DNA of 64,000 nucleotides, from positions 113,826 to 177,825 of the forward strand of contig JAJDZX010000113.1 of NCBI GenBank assembly GCA_022824395.1, in the 5' to 3' direction. Source of the stretch: Alphaproteobacteria bacterium (lineage in GTDB: Bacteria > Pseudomonadota > Alphaproteobacteria > TMED109). The translations under genes were made by a program, and so were the position numbers. Below are positions 34,786 to 45,000 of this stretch, one piece after another. The notes below the pieces were generated by a model. The model made no database searches. It had not been told where the DNA came from and worked only from the letters and a program-made list of their open reading frames with translations. The stretch's first letter is position 1; each line of letters begins with the position of its first letter.

Positions 34786-35688
34786 GTGATCGCTTCCCTC
34801 GGCACCGTGGTGCTGGCGCTCCTGCCCATCCTCGCGCCGGTCTTCGCGATTGCCGGGCTCGGCTACCTGTGGGTGAAGGGCGGGTTCAACTTCGACACGC
34901 GGCAGGTCACGGATCTCGTCAGCCGCATCGGCGCCCCGTGCCTGATCTTCACGACGCTGGCAACGCTCGATTCGCCGGCCGCCCTCGCGATCGATGTGGC
35001 GCTGGCCGCCATCCTGATGATCCTGGGGGCGATGATCGTCGGCGCCGTCGCGCTCCCGCTGGTCGGGCTGTCGCGGCGAACGTTCCTCGCCCCGCTCATG
35101 TTCCCGAACAGCGGCAATCTGGGGATCTCCATCTGTCTCTTCGCGTTTGCGGCGGCGGGCCTGGAACTCGGGATCGTCTACTTCACGGTCACGGCGACCC
35201 TGCACTTCACGCTGGGCGTCCTGATCTGGTCCGGGAGCGCCAACCCCGTTGCGCTGCTGCGCACGCCGTTCCCGTACGCGGTCGCGGCCGGGCTGGCCGT
35301 CCTGCTGACCGACGCGGCGGTGCCGGATTGGGTGTTTGCGACCACGTCCCTGCTCGGCGGCATTGCGATTCCGCTGATGCTGTTCACGCTGGGCGCCACG
35401 ATCGCCAACTTCCACGTCGTGCGGATCGGCCGTACCGCCCGCGCTGTCGCCATGAAGTACGCCGTCGGCCTGCTGCTGGCGTTCGGGGTCACCGAACTCC
35501 TCGTGCTCGAGGGCGTGGCGCGCGGGGTCGTGCTGATCCAGGCGGTTCTGCCGACGCCGGTGTTTGCGGCCCTGTTCGCCCAGCACTATCGGCGCAGCCC
35601 CGACGAGGTTGCCAGTGTCGTGGTGGTCACGACCGTTGCGTCGCTCGTGCTGGTGCCCATCATGCTCACGTACTTGTTGCTACCCTGA
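34786..35688 (+). CDS. AEC family auxin-efflux-carrier-like permease
   Basis: A ten-helix membrane protein of 300 residues in the BART/AEC superfamily, whose bacterial members export organic acids such as malonate or malate. The conserved stretch PCLIFTTLATLD and MFPNSGNLGISICLFAFA (the helix with the N-x-G-N-x-G motif) support the family. The GTG at 34786 gives a natural first helix (VIASLGTVVLALLPILAPVF); the longer frame adds a Cys/Arg-rich leader of unlikely origin. Substrate unknown. Confidence 0.82.
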   Translation: MIASLGTVVLALLPILAPVFAIAGLGYLWVKGGFNFDTRQVTDLVSRIGAPCLIFTTLATLDSPAALAIDVALAAILMILGAMIVGAVALPLVGLSRRTFLAPLMFPNSGNLGISICLFAFAAAGLELGIVYFTVTATLHFTLGVLIWSGSANPVALLRTPFPYAVAAGLAVLLTDAAVPDWVFATTSLLGGIAIPLMLFTLGATIANFHVVRIGRTARAVAMKYAVGLLLAFGVTELLVLEGVARGVVLIQAVLPTPVFAALFAQHYRRSPDEVASVVVVTTVASLVLVPIMLTYLLLP

Positions 35689-35742
35689 CCCGCCGCCGGG
35701 CGGGGCCCGCACGAACCTGTTCCGCATCCGGAGATTGCTGCG

Positions 35743-36336
35743 ATGCCCCTGCCTGAGCCCGAAACCCGTGCCCCGTTGCACTGCCGCCAGCTGATCTGTC
35801 GCGGCTACCAGCGCCAGGACGGTCTCTGGGACATCGAGGGGCACCTCTGCGACACCAAGGACTACGACTTCACGTCCCGCTGGCGTGGCGATGTCCCGGC
35901 CGGAGACCCCATTCACGACATGTGGATTCGGTTGACCGTCGACGACCAGTTCATCGTTCGGGACGTGCAGGTGGCGGTCGAGAAGTCCCCGTATCCCATT
36001 TGTCCGGCCGTGATTCCGAACCTGCAGCGTCTCAAGGGGATCCCGATCGCGCGCGGCTGGCGGCGCGCGGTGCGCGAGCGGCTCGGCGGCATCGAGGGCT
36101 GTACCCATTTGGTGGAGATGCTGTTTCCGCTGGCCACAGCTGCCTTTCAGACGATCTATCCGGCGCGGATTCGCGATCAGGGGCAGCCGGTGGAGGACCT
36201 CAAGGCAGACGATCGGCCCATGCTGCTGAACACGTGCCACGCCTACGCCGAAAGCAGCCCGGTGGTCCGCGATCTCTACCCCGCGCATTACCGGGCCGCG
36301 CCGGCCCGGAACGGGGCGGCGCGACGGCGAACCTAG
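35743..36336 (+). CDS. DUF2889 family protein
   Basis: A soluble 197-residue protein. The sequence CRGYQRQDGLWDIEGHLCDTK followed by IHDMWIRLTVDDQFIVRDV and C-terminal GCTHLVEMLFPLATAAFQTI matches the DUF2889 family of proteobacterial conserved proteins. Function is unknown; members are often found near aromatic or organic-acid catabolism genes. The stop overlaps the convergent bolA stop. Confidence 0.75.
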   Translation: MPLPEPETRAPLHCRQLICRGYQRQDGLWDIEGHLCDTKDYDFTSRWRGDVPAGDPIHDMWIRLTVDDQFIVRDVQVAVEKSPYPICPAVIPNLQRLKGIPIARGWRRAVRERLGGIEGCTHLVEMLFPLATAAFQTIYPARIRDQGQPVEDLKADDRPMLLNTCHAYAESSPVVRDLYPAHYRAAPARNGAARRRT

Positions 36337-36623
36337 GAGTTGGCCGCGGCTCCCGGATCCGGTGACGGCACGGACAGCTCGAGAGCCAGCGCATGGACGC
36401 CCGCAGCCAGTTCCGCCTTCAGGATGTCGTGGATCAGCCGGTGGCGCTCAATTCGGCTCAGGCCGCGGAAGGCGGCACATTCGACCCGGACGCGATAGTG
36501 GCTCTCCCCGCCCAGCGGCGCGCCGGCGTGGCCCGCATGCAGGTGCGATTCATCCTCGACTTCGATGCTTGCCTCGCCGAGCCGCGCCTGCAGCGCCGCC
36601 AGCATGCGTTTCGCTCGGGTCAC
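36333..36623 (-). CDS. bolA: BolA family protein
   Basis: BolA proteins work with monothiol glutaredoxins in iron-sulfur cluster handling and stress response. The 96-residue class II KH-like fold shows IEVEDESHLHAGHAGAP with the ligand His and the conserved C-terminal helix RIERHRLIHDILKAEL followed by VHALALEL. I choose a GTG at 36623 with GGAGG ten or more bases upstream; an ATG further in would cut the first helix short. It is divergent from the J-domain gene and converges on the DUF2889 gene. Confidence 0.9.
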   Translation of the reverse strand: MTRAKRMLAALQARLGEASIEVEDESHLHAGHAGAPLGGESHYRVRVECAAFRGLSRIERHRLIHDILKAELAAGVHALALELSVPSPDPGAAANS

Positions 36624-36763
36624 CCTGTGGCCTCCTCTCCGCTCAGCGGCCGAACGGACACCCTGACGGATGGATCCGATCGCTGCAACCTGGCGGGTTC
36701 CGGTGCCCACCGCCGGCGCGGCACCCCTTTGCCTGAATCGGTCTCTGCCACCATGATGCGGCC

Positions 36764-37354
36764 ATGACCGCACGCCGCTCGCGCCGCAACCCGCCCCGTG
36801 GAGCGCCCGAATGCCTGGGCGACGACGCCCGCATGCCTCCGCGAATCTGCGAGCATCCCGACTGCACCGATCTCGGCCAGTACCCGGCGCCCCGCTCGCG
36901 CCATGCGCTGCGCAACTGGCGCTGGTTCTGCCTGCTGCACGTCCGCGAGTACAACCGCCGCTGGAATTATTTCGAAGGCTGCGACGAGGTTGAGATCGGC
37001 CGCGAGGTCCGCGAGGACATCGGCTGGCAGCGCCCGACCTGGCCACTCGGGCAGCACGCCCACGTGCCGGAGCCCCGCCTGGCCGATTGGTTCGGTCTGT
37101 TCCGGGGGGCCGGCCGGCCGCGCGGCGGCGGACCCGCGGCCCGCCCGGAGCGTGCCCCTGTGCACGTCACCCGCGCCCTCCGCGAGTTCGGCCTGCGCGA
37201 GGGTGCATCGTTCGAAGCCGTCAAGGCGCGCTATAAGTCACTCGTGAAGTCGCATCATCCGGATGCCAATGGCGGCGACACCGAGGCTTCGGACCGGTTA
37301 GTCCGGATCAATGCGGCCTATGCCGTCCTTACCCGTCACCTCGGCAAGGCCTGA
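36764..37354 (+). CDS. J-domain (DnaJ-like) protein
   Basis: The 196-residue protein has an N-terminal region with two Cys/His-containing stretches (RICEHPDCTDLGQYPAP and WRWFCLLHVREYNRRWNYF) that look like a small zinc site. A Gly/Arg linker leads to a C-terminal J domain (about 135-196) with the essential HPD motif in SLVKSHHPDANGGD. J domains stimulate DnaK-type Hsp70. This C-terminal-J architecture next to bolA and cobS is widespread in alphaproteobacteria. It is 36 bases upstream of cobS. Confidence 0.87.
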   Translation: MTARRSRRNPPRGAPECLGDDARMPPRICEHPDCTDLGQYPAPRSRHALRNWRWFCLLHVREYNRRWNYFEGCDEVEIGREVREDIGWQRPTWPLGQHAHVPEPRLADWFGLFRGAGRPRGGGPAARPERAPVHVTRALREFGLREGASFEAVKARYKSLVKSHHPDANGGDTEASDRLVRINAAYAVLTRHLGKA

Positions 37355-37390
37355 GCAGGCCGGGCAGCCCTTACGAACGAACACGCACGC

Positions 37391-38416
37391 ATGTCGAATA
37401 TTCCAGCTGGCTCCGAAGCCGTCCGCACGCCTGTACCGGATTCCGTTGTATCGGTCCGCGATATGTTCGGGATCGATACCGATCTCGAGGTTCCCGCGTA
37501 CTCACAGCCGGACGAGCATGTTCCCGACATCGATGATTCGTACCGGTTCGATCCCGAGACCACGCTCGCCATTCTGGCCGGGTTCCGCGACAACAGGCGG
37601 GTACTGATTCAGGGCTATCACGGCACGGGCAAGTCCACGCACATCGAACAGGTGGCGGCGCGCCTCAACTGGCGCTGCGTCCGGATCAATCTGGACAGCC
37701 ATATCAGCAGGATCGATCTCGTCGGCCGGGACGCCATCGTGGTGCGCGACGGTCATCAGATCACCGAGTTTCGGGAAGGGATGCTGCCATGGGCGCTCCA
37801 GTCGCCCACGGCGCTGGTGTTCGACGAGTACGACGCCGGGCGGCCCGACGTCATGTTCGTGATCCAGCGGGTGCTGGAAGTCGACGGCCGGCTCACGCTG
37901 CTCGACCAGAACCGCGTCCTGCGCCCGCATCCGGGGTTTCGGCTGTTCGCGACGGCCAACACCATCGGCCTGGGCGACGCCAGCGGGCTCTATCACGGCA
38001 CGCAGCAGATCAATCAAGGGCAGATGGACCGCTGGAACGTGGTGGCGACGCTCAACTATCTGGCCGAGGACGCCGAAGTCGACATCGTCCATGCGAAGGT
38101 ACCGGCCTTCTCCGAACCACCGCACGCGGAGATCGTGCAGGCCATGGTCGCCGTCGCCAACCTGACGCGGCGCGGGCTCGCGGCTGGGGACATCTCGACG
38201 GTGATGTCCCCGCGGACCGTGATCACGTGGGCCGAGAACGCGCTGATCTTCGAAGCTGGCGGCGGCGACCGGGAAGAGGCCTATGCGTTGGCGTTCCGGC
38301 TGACGTTCCTGAACAAGTGCGACGAGGTCGAGCGCCCGGTGGTGGCGGAGTATTTTCAGCGCTGTTTCGGGCGTGACCTGCCGGAGAGCTGGGTCAGCGG
38401 GATGCCGGACGGATGA
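37391..38416 (+). CDS. cobS: Aerobic cobaltochelatase subunit CobS
   Basis: CobS is the AAA+ ATPase that, with CobT and CobN, inserts cobalt into hydrogenobyrinic acid a,c-diamide in oxygen-dependent cobalamin synthesis. Walker [10 protein letters not shown] is at residues 75-83; Walker B is [14 protein letters not shown]; the sensor region [14 protein letters not shown] follows. The N-terminal segment [18 protein letters not shown] is the usual CobS start. The stop overlaps the cobT ATG (ATGA). cobN is not in this window. Confidence 0.95.
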   Translation: MSNIPAGSEAVRTPVPDSVVSVRDMFGIDTDLEVPAYSQPDEHVPDIDDSYRFDPETTLAILAGFRDNRRVLIQGYHGTGKSTHIEQVAARLNWRCVRINLDSHISRIDLVGRDAIVVRDGHQITEFREGMLPWALQSPTALVFDEYDAGRPDVMFVIQRVLEVDGRLTLLDQNRVLRPHPGFRLFATANTIGLGDASGLYHGTQQINQGQMDRWNVVATLNYLAEDAEVDIVHAKVPAFSEPPHAEIVQAMVAVANLTRRGLAAGDISTVMSPRTVITWAENALIFEAGGGDREEAYALAFRLTFLNKCDEVERPVVAEYFQRCFGRDLPESWVSGMPDG

Positions 38417-40248
38417 CGGTGGCCGGAGCACGCGGCCGGCTGGACGACTTCAAGCGGGCCACGGCCGGGGCGGTTCGCGCGCTGGCCGGCCAATCCGGCG
38501 TAGAGGTGCGTTTCGGCAACGCCGCGCCGGACAGCAGCGCGGTCTCCATTCCCGTGCCCGCCCGCGATGGCGATGATGCGGCATCGATCCGGGGAATCGC
38601 CGACACGGCCGCGCTCAAGCTGCGGTACCACGACGAAACCCTCCACCGTGAACTGGGATCTCCCAGTCCGCTCGGCCAGGCGCTGCTCGACGCTGCCGAG
38701 CAGGCGCGGTACGAGGCATTGGGCGCCAACGCCATGCGGGGGGTCGCCGACAATCTCGACGCGGCGCTGGACGTCGAGGCGCGGCGGTCCGCCCGGGTGG
38801 ATGCGGGCGACGACGGCAACGAGGCGCTCGCAAACGCGTTACGTCTCATGGTCCGGGAACGGTTGACGGGCCGACCGGTTCCGGCGGCAGCCACCGCCCT
38901 GGTGCAGCGCTGGCAGAATACGTTCCGTTTCGCAAGCGGCCGGTCACTCGACTCGCTCGTGGACGTGATTGACGATCAGGCGGCCTTTGCCCAGCATCTC
39001 TGGGAATTGCTGGACGATCTCGACCTGCACGCCCTGACCCGCGAGGAGGACGAGCGGGGCGAAGAGGAGGAGAGCGCTACCGACGACGAACAGTCACCGG
39101 GAAACACGGACGCCGACGATGAGGACGACGGCGAAACCGAGGGGATGCCCGGGACCGGCGCCCTGGACGACGAGCTGCCGGACGAAGACGGCGGCGACAG
39201 TACGTCCGGGCTTGATGGCGAGGGAGAGGAAGAAGAGGAGGAGGGTGCGCCGCCCGCCTGGCACAACTTGTCGGCAGACAATTCCGGGCAGGTCCCGTAC
39301 TCGATCTTCACACGCAAGCACGACGAGATCATTGCGGCCGAGGATCTCTGTGCGCCGGACGAACTGGTCAGGTTGCGGGCGGCACTGGACCGCCATCTCG
39401 TGCAGTTCGAAAGCCTCATCGCGCGCCTGGCCCACCGGCTGCAACGCCTGCTCCTCGCTCAGCAGGTGCGCTGGTGGGAGTTCGATCTCGAGGAGGGGCT
39501 TCTCGATTGCGCGCGGCTGGCCCGTGCGGTGGTTGACCCCGCGACCCCGTTGTCCTTCAAGCGGGAGGCGGAGACCCGTTTCCGTGACACCGTGGTGACC
39601 CTGCTTCTGGATAATTCGGGTTCAATGCGGGGCCGACCGATCACGGTGGCCGCGATCAGCGCGGACATCCTCGCCCGCACGTTGGAGCGGTGCGGCGTGA
39701 AGGTGGAGATCCTCGGTTTTACCACCCGCGCCTGGAAGGGCGGAAAGGCCAGGGCTGCATGGCTGGAAGCGGGCCGGCCTGCTGACCCGGGCCGCCTCAA
39801 CGATCTTCGGCATATCGTGTACAAGGCCGCCGACACGCCTTGGCGCCGGTCGCGCCGGAACCTCGGCCTGATGCTGCGGGAAGGGCTGCTAAAGGAAAAT
39901 ATCGATGGTGAGGCCCTGTTGTGGGCGCACCAGCGCCTCCTCGCGCGCGCCGAGCAGCGACGCATCCTCACGGTCATTTCGGACGGCGCTCCCGTGGACG
40001 ACAGCACCCTGTCGGCCAATCACGGGCACTATCTCGACCGCCATCTGCGGGAAGTGATCGACACGATCCAGCGGAACTCTCCGGTGGAACTGGTGGCCGT
40101 CGGCATCGGGCACGATGTCACGCGCTACTACCGGCGGGCGATCACGATCTTCGATGTCGCGCAGCTGGGCGGCGCGATCACCGAACAATTGGCCGACCTG
40201 TTCTCGGAAGAAATGCAGGCCGGGCGAACGGGGCCGCTTGCCGTCTGA
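38413..40248 (+). CDS. cobT: Aerobic cobaltochelatase subunit CobT
   Basis: CobT is the von Willebrand A-domain partner of CobS in the cobalt chelatase. The N-terminal helical region (about 1-210) is followed by a strongly acidic Asp/Glu linker (about 210-280). A C-terminal VWA domain carries the MIDAS motif DNSGS at residues 400-404 ([11 protein letters not shown]), with further [13 protein letters not shown] and [11 protein letters not shown]. The 611-residue length is standard. Translation is coupled to cobS. It converges with rpmB, six bases from stop to stop. Confidence 0.95.
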   Translation: MTVAGARGRLDDFKRATAGAVRALAGQSGVEVRFGNAAPDSSAVSIPVPARDGDDAASIRGIADTAALKLRYHDETLHRELGSPSPLGQALLDAAEQARYEALGANAMRGVADNLDAALDVEARRSARVDAGDDGNEALANALRLMVRERLTGRPVPAAATALVQRWQNTFRFASGRSLDSLVDVIDDQAAFAQHLWELLDDLDLHALTREEDERGEEEESATDDEQSPGNTDADDEDDGETEGMPGTGALDDELPDEDGGDSTSGLDGEGEEEEEEGAPPAWHNLSADNSGQVPYSIFTRKHDEIIAAEDLCAPDELVRLRAALDRHLVQFESLIARLAHRLQRLLLAQQVRWWEFDLEEGLLDCARLARAVVDPATPLSFKREAETRFRDTVVTLLLDNSGSMRGRPITVAAISADILARTLERCGVKVEILGFTTRAWKGGKARAAWLEAGRPADPGRLNDLRHIVYKAADTPWRRSRRNLGLMLREGLLKENIDGEALLWAHQRLLARAEQRRILTVISDGAPVDDSTLSANHGHYLDRHLREVIDTIQRNSPVELVAVGIGHDVTRYYRRAITIFDVAQLGGAITEQLADLFSEEMQAGRTGPLAV

Positions 40249-40254
40249 AGGCGC

Positions 40255-40542
40255 CTAGGCGCTGGCCTGGCGTTTCGCGATCCGGGTGCGGAGCGCCCGG
40301 GCCCGGTCCGACAGAGACTGCGGATCCGCGTCCAACAGGAACGGATCGAGGCCGCCCTTCCGGTCCACCGTCCGGAGGGTCGAGGTGGCGACGCGGAAGC
40401 GCACGGTCTGGTTGAGCAGGTCACTGTGCAGCGACACCCGCTGCAGGTTCGGAAGGAACCGACGTCGCGTCTTGTTGTGGGCGTGACTCACGTTGTTGCC
40501 CGTGAGCACACCCTTTCCGGTGAGTTCGCAGCGTCGTGACAT
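40255..40542 (-). CDS. rpmB: 50S ribosomal protein L28
   Basis: The 95-residue protein starts [20 protein letters not shown], the invariant L28 N-terminus with the Cys and the [15 protein letters not shown] segment. It is a structural protein of the large ribosomal subunit. I use the ATG at 40542; the much longer frame upstream is arginine-rich and not part of L28. It is a monocistronic gene facing cobT. Confidence 0.96.
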   Translation of the reverse strand: MSRRCELTGKGVLTGNNVSHAHNKTRRRFLPNLQRVSLHSDLLNQTVRFRVATSTLRTVDRKGGLDPFLLDADPQSLSDRARALRTRIAKRQASA

Positions 40543-40875
40543 GGGACGTTGTCCTGAGTTGGCTTCGGTGCAGGCCGATACTGATGAGGAAGCGGCGCAG
40601 TATACACCCGCCGCGCGGACGGGTGCTGGCCCGCACGTCACGGCAGCGTGTCGCCTCCCGCGGCGCCAGCGGCGACCTGGGCATCGGGCCCGGCGGGGTC
40701 GCGAGAAGCGGCACTCCATCCCGGGCCGCTGCCGACGCCAACGCGTCAGCCCCCATCGGATCGACGGCAGCCTAGTATCTGCCCTGCAGGGACGCGGTTG
40801 ACCGGGGCTTGCACGCCGCACGAGTCCGACGGCAGCATCCCGGCCAGAGACGGTCGCCGATGTAGCGGGAGCCCA
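40543..40875. promoter_or_regulatory. Divergent upstream region of rpmB and the aminotransferase gene
   Basis: This 333-base gap carries the promoters of rpmB (minus) and the aminotransferase gene (plus). On the minus strand TATACT (40599-40604) is a good -10 candidate about 57 bases upstream of the rpmB ATG, but no convincing -35 is visible. The remainder is GC-rich without recognisable genes. Confidence 0.35.
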
Positions 40876-42030
40876 ATGGTGTTCGGCAAATTGTCCAAGC
40901 GGTCAAACGTGCCGCAGTTTCACGCGATGGGCGTGCTCGCCGAAGCGAATCGCCTGGCCGCCCTTGGTCGGGACATCCTGCACCTCGAGGTGGGGGAGCC
41001 GGATGCCCGTGCCCCGGTCCGGGTGCGCGACGCCGCGCGCGCCGCGATCGCGGCGGGCCGGACCGGGTACACGGAAGCGCTCGGCCTGCCGGAGCTCCGT
41101 CGCGCCATCGCCGCGCATTACCAGGACTTCTACGGCGTGGATGTCGGGCCCGAACGCATCATCGTGACGACCGGTGCGTCGGGCGCGTTCATCCTCGTGT
41201 TTCTCGCGCTGTTCGACCCCGGGGCCCGCGTGGCTCTCGCGTCGCCCGGCTACCCCGCCTACCGCAGCATCCTGGCTGCGTTGGGTATTGAAGTGGTCAC
41301 GATTCCGGGGGCCCACGAAAGCGCCTATCAGCCGGTCGTTGATCTCCTGGATCCTGTTGCGGCCGACCTCGACGGGGTGATCCTGGCCAGCCCCGCGAAC
41401 CCGACCGGGTCGGTCATGCCGGAACCCGAGCTGATCAGGCTGGTCGCGTTCTGTCGGGAACGCAACATCCGACTGGTGGCAGACGAGATCTACCACGGGA
41501 TCGCGTATGAAGACGCGTGCCCGACCGTGCTGGGTCTGGATGGCGAGGCCGTCGTGGTGAACAGCTTTTCGAAGTATTTCGCGATGACGGGCTGGCGGCT
41601 GGGCTGGGTCGCAGGCCCCCCGGAACTCATCGAGGCCGCCGAGCGCCTCGCCATGAACTTTTTTCTGTGTGCCCCCACGGTCGCGCAAGTGGGGGCCTGC
41701 GAGGTATTCGGCTGCTACGCGGAACTCGACGCCCATGTCGAGCGGTATCGCGCGAACCGCGATGTCCTGCTCGCCGGGCTGTCGAAATCCGGTTTCCGCA
41801 AGGTCGCCGCCGCTGACGGAGCGTTCTATCTCTACGTGGACGTGTCCGACTTCGCGGACGACTCCTTCGAGTTCGCTCGACAGCTCCTGCAAGACGAAGG
41901 GGTTGCGGTAGCGCCCGGAGTCGATTTCGACCGCGAGCGGGGGCACCGGTTCGTGCGGATGAGCTACTCCGGCGCCCCCGAGACCATCGAGGAGGCCGTC
42001 ATCCGTCTGGGCAACCGGACGCTGCGCTAG
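40876..42030 (+). CDS. Pyridoxal-phosphate-dependent aminotransferase, class I/II
   Basis: A fold-type I aminotransferase of the aspartate aminotransferase Ib-like group, transferring amino groups between an amino acid and a 2-oxo acid. The conserved sites are visible: VTTGASGAF (cofactor phosphate loop), [19 protein letters not shown], the Schiff-base Lys in [16 protein letters not shown], and a C-terminal Arg in FVRMSYSG for the substrate carboxylate. I start at the ATG at 40876 ([10 protein letters not shown]), giving 384 residues. The amino acid used cannot be assigned. It converges with rne. Confidence 0.88.
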   Translation: MVFGKLSKRSNVPQFHAMGVLAEANRLAALGRDILHLEVGEPDARAPVRVRDAARAAIAAGRTGYTEALGLPELRRAIAAHYQDFYGVDVGPERIIVTTGASGAFILVFLALFDPGARVALASPGYPAYRSILAALGIEVVTIPGAHESAYQPVVDLLDPVAADLDGVILASPANPTGSVMPEPELIRLVAFCRERNIRLVADEIYHGIAYEDACPTVLGLDGEAVVVNSFSKYFAMTGWRLGWVAGPPELIEAAERLAMNFFLCAPTVAQVGACEVFGCYAELDAHVERYRANRDVLLAGLSKSGFRKVAAADGAFYLYVDVSDFADDSFEFARQLLQDEGVAVAPGVDFDRERGHRFVRMSYSGAPETIEEAVIRLGNRTLR

Positions 42031-42045
42031 GCTGGCGGTCGTCCA

Positions 42046-45000
42046 TCACGACCGGCTCCGTAGCGGATTCCACCAGCGCGCGGCTTTCGGCACCGGCTCA
42101 TCCTCGGAAAGTGCCTGCGACTTGCCGTTCAGCTCGCCATCGGCCGCCATCGGCCGGCGCACCTCAGGTGAGGATTCTTGGCCGGCGAAGGGATTCTCCG
42201 GGCTCGTTTCCGCCCGGGTGTCGTCGCCCGCCGGGCCGGTGTCGGAAGGCACCTGAGCCACCGCTCCGAACGGATCATCGGTCTCCGGCGACAGTTCCGG
42301 GCCCCCGGCGGTTTCGGCCCCCTGCGCGTCCTGGAGGACTGGCTCGTCGGCGTCCGCAAACGGGTGATTTGGTGCGGTAGCGAAGGTGGAGACGTGCGAA
42401 TCTGCGCCCCGCCCCAATCCTTCGAGCGCGGCTCCGAAGGGGTCCGGACCCGGGGCGCTCGCCGCGCGATCGGCGGATTGCGCGTGGTCGGACAAGTCCA
42501 CCGCCCCGGCCAAGGCGCCGCCTGCTTCCGGCGCGAGCTCCTCGTGCCGATCCGGCGCCTGGGCGTCGCCGCGCTTGGCCCGCGATCCCCTGCGCCTGCT
42601 ACCCCCGCGCGAGCCGCGACGCGTGCGCCGGCCGGAGCGGTCGCCGCGACTTGGGGGCGATGTCTCAGACTGAGCGCCGAAGGGAGAATCAGCCGCCCCG
42701 TCCGGGTAGTCGCCGGGATCGGCGAGGTCGGCGGGAGCATCCTGTGCTTCAGGCATGGCGCCCGCTGCCCCTGCGCCGCCGTCCCGTAGCGCGGGGTCAA
42801 CGCCGTTGTCCGCATCGGGGTGTTCCTCGAGCGGGTCTCGTGCAGACCGTGAGCGCCGCGGGCGGTTGTCATCAGCGATGTCGCTGCGCCGCCCATCCCG
42901 CGTCATCGACCGCGTCCGCCGGCTGCGCCTGCGCGGCTCGTCTGCCGCGGCCTCCTCGTCATGGGCGGAGAGTTCGGATTCCGTTCGCCTGCGTCGGATG
43001 CGCGGTTCGTCGTCAAGCCCGTTCATGGCCTCGCTGCTTGCCGACGGCTGCGCGCGCCGCCGCCGGGGCAGCGGTTCCTCTGGGAACTCGTCGTCGTAGT
43101 CGGGGCGCGCGGGACCGCGGGCGCGCCTGCCGCGCGGGCGGGGCCGGTCGCTTGGATCGTCCACGATGTCATGCCGGGATTGCGCGCGCGACCGCCGCCT
43201 GCGCGAACGAACGCCTTCCTCGAACTCGTCGTCGTCACCCCCGTCGCGTTCCGCGTACCGTGACCGTCGACTGGCGCGACTGCGTTCCTCTTCGGCGTCG
43301 TAGTCATCGTCATCGACCGCCCTGGCTTGGCCCTCGTAGCCGGATCGGTCATCGTCCGGGGCGTCATCGAGTTCCTCGCGCTCAAGGGTCCGGCCGCGGC
43401 GGTTCCGGGGCCGCCGCCTCTCCTCGGTGTCTTCGTACCCGTTCCGGGCGTTGGCTCGGGCGCGGCGCGCCCTGGGGAGGCGGTCCTCGTCGCCCTCCTC
43501 CTCGTACTCGTCGTCGGCCATCGGCCGTTGCCGCTCCATCGCGTCTGCCACGGCATCGTCATCGAAATCCGCGCCGGCGGCGGGGCGCCGGCGGCCATTG
43601 CGGGAACGGCGCCGATCGTCGTCGGCGCTGCGGTGTGCGGAAGCCCTGCCGTTACGGCCTCTGGAGCGCCGGTCTTCGTCGCCCTCGTCACCGCCGTCGT
43701 CGGCATCGGCCGTTCGGGCCCGCCTCGCCCGTGTCGGGCGTTCGTCGGCGGCCTCGTCCTCCCTCGCGGCACCCCGGCCCCGTGCGCCACGGCGGCTCCG
43801 CTCTCCCTGCCTGGCGGTCCCGGCACCCGATTCGCCGGCCTGGGAGGGACTGAGCGACACGGTGGTACCGTCTGCCCGGACGACCTCGAGGAGGTAGTTG
43901 TCGACCATCGGCCCGGTCGTCGCGAGGATCTCGATTCGTACCTCGAACTGCGTCTCGAGCTGGTGTACCGAGCGCCACATGGTTTCGGACAGGTGCTGGG
44001 CGCAGGCAGGCGGGACCGACACCCTGAACCGGCAGCCGCGATGGTTCGCGACCTCGCATTCCAATGCCCGAATCACCATCAGCGCGTGGGCTTCGGGCCG
44101 GTAGATCCAGCCGTGACCGTGGCAGTTGGGGCAGGGCTCGTGCTGGGTGTCGTGGATGCTGGCCCGGAGCCGCTGGCGCGACATCTCGATCAGGCCGAAT
44201 TCCGACATGCGGCCGACGTGGGTGCGGGCGCGGTCGTGCTTGAGGGCCTCCTTGAGGCGTTGCTCGACCTGTTCGTTGTTGCGCCGCCGTTCCATCCCGA
44301 TGAAGTCGATGACGATCAGCCCGGCCAAATCCCGGAGCCGGAACTGCCGCGCAAGTTCGTCAACCGCTTCAAGATTGGTTTTGAGCGCCGTTTCCTCGAT
44401 GTGCCGCTCGCGGATGGCGCGGCCCGAGTTGATGTCAACGGTGACCAGCGCCTCGGTCTGGGCGATGACCATCGACCCGCCGGACGGCAGCCGCACTTCC
44501 GGCCGATGGACGTTGGCCAGCGGCCGTTCGATGGCGTAGGAGTGAAAGAACGGCAGGTCGCCCCGGTACAGCTTGACGTGTCGCGCTTTCGACGGTGACA
44601 GGGTTTTCGTAATTTCCTTGGCCCGTCGGTAGGCTCCCTCGCCGGCGACGATGACCTCGCCCACGTCGGACTGATACAGGTCGCGCACCGCGCGCTTGAC
44701 CAGGTCGTTCTCCTTGTGGACCAGGGACGCGCCGACCGAGTTGAGGGTCTTCTCCCGGATATCGGACCAAAGCGAGACGACGTAGTCGAAGTCACGGCGG
44801 ATTTCCGCCCGGGTGCGCCCCTTGGCGACGGTTCGCAGTATCACCGACATGCCGTCCGCCACCTCGAGATCCTTCACGACCTTCCGGAGCCGCTTGCGGT
44901 CCTCGGGGCTGCCGATCTTTCGGCTGACGCCGCCGCTGTGCGCCGTGTTCGGCATCAGCACCGTGTACCGCCCGGGCAACGAGATATAGCTCGAAAACAC

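Noticed and set aside
42651..43853. 400-codon plus-strand frame opposite the rne tail
   Set aside because: It is almost entirely Arg/Pro/Gly, the mirror of the Asp/Arg-rich RNase E tail, and is not a real protein.
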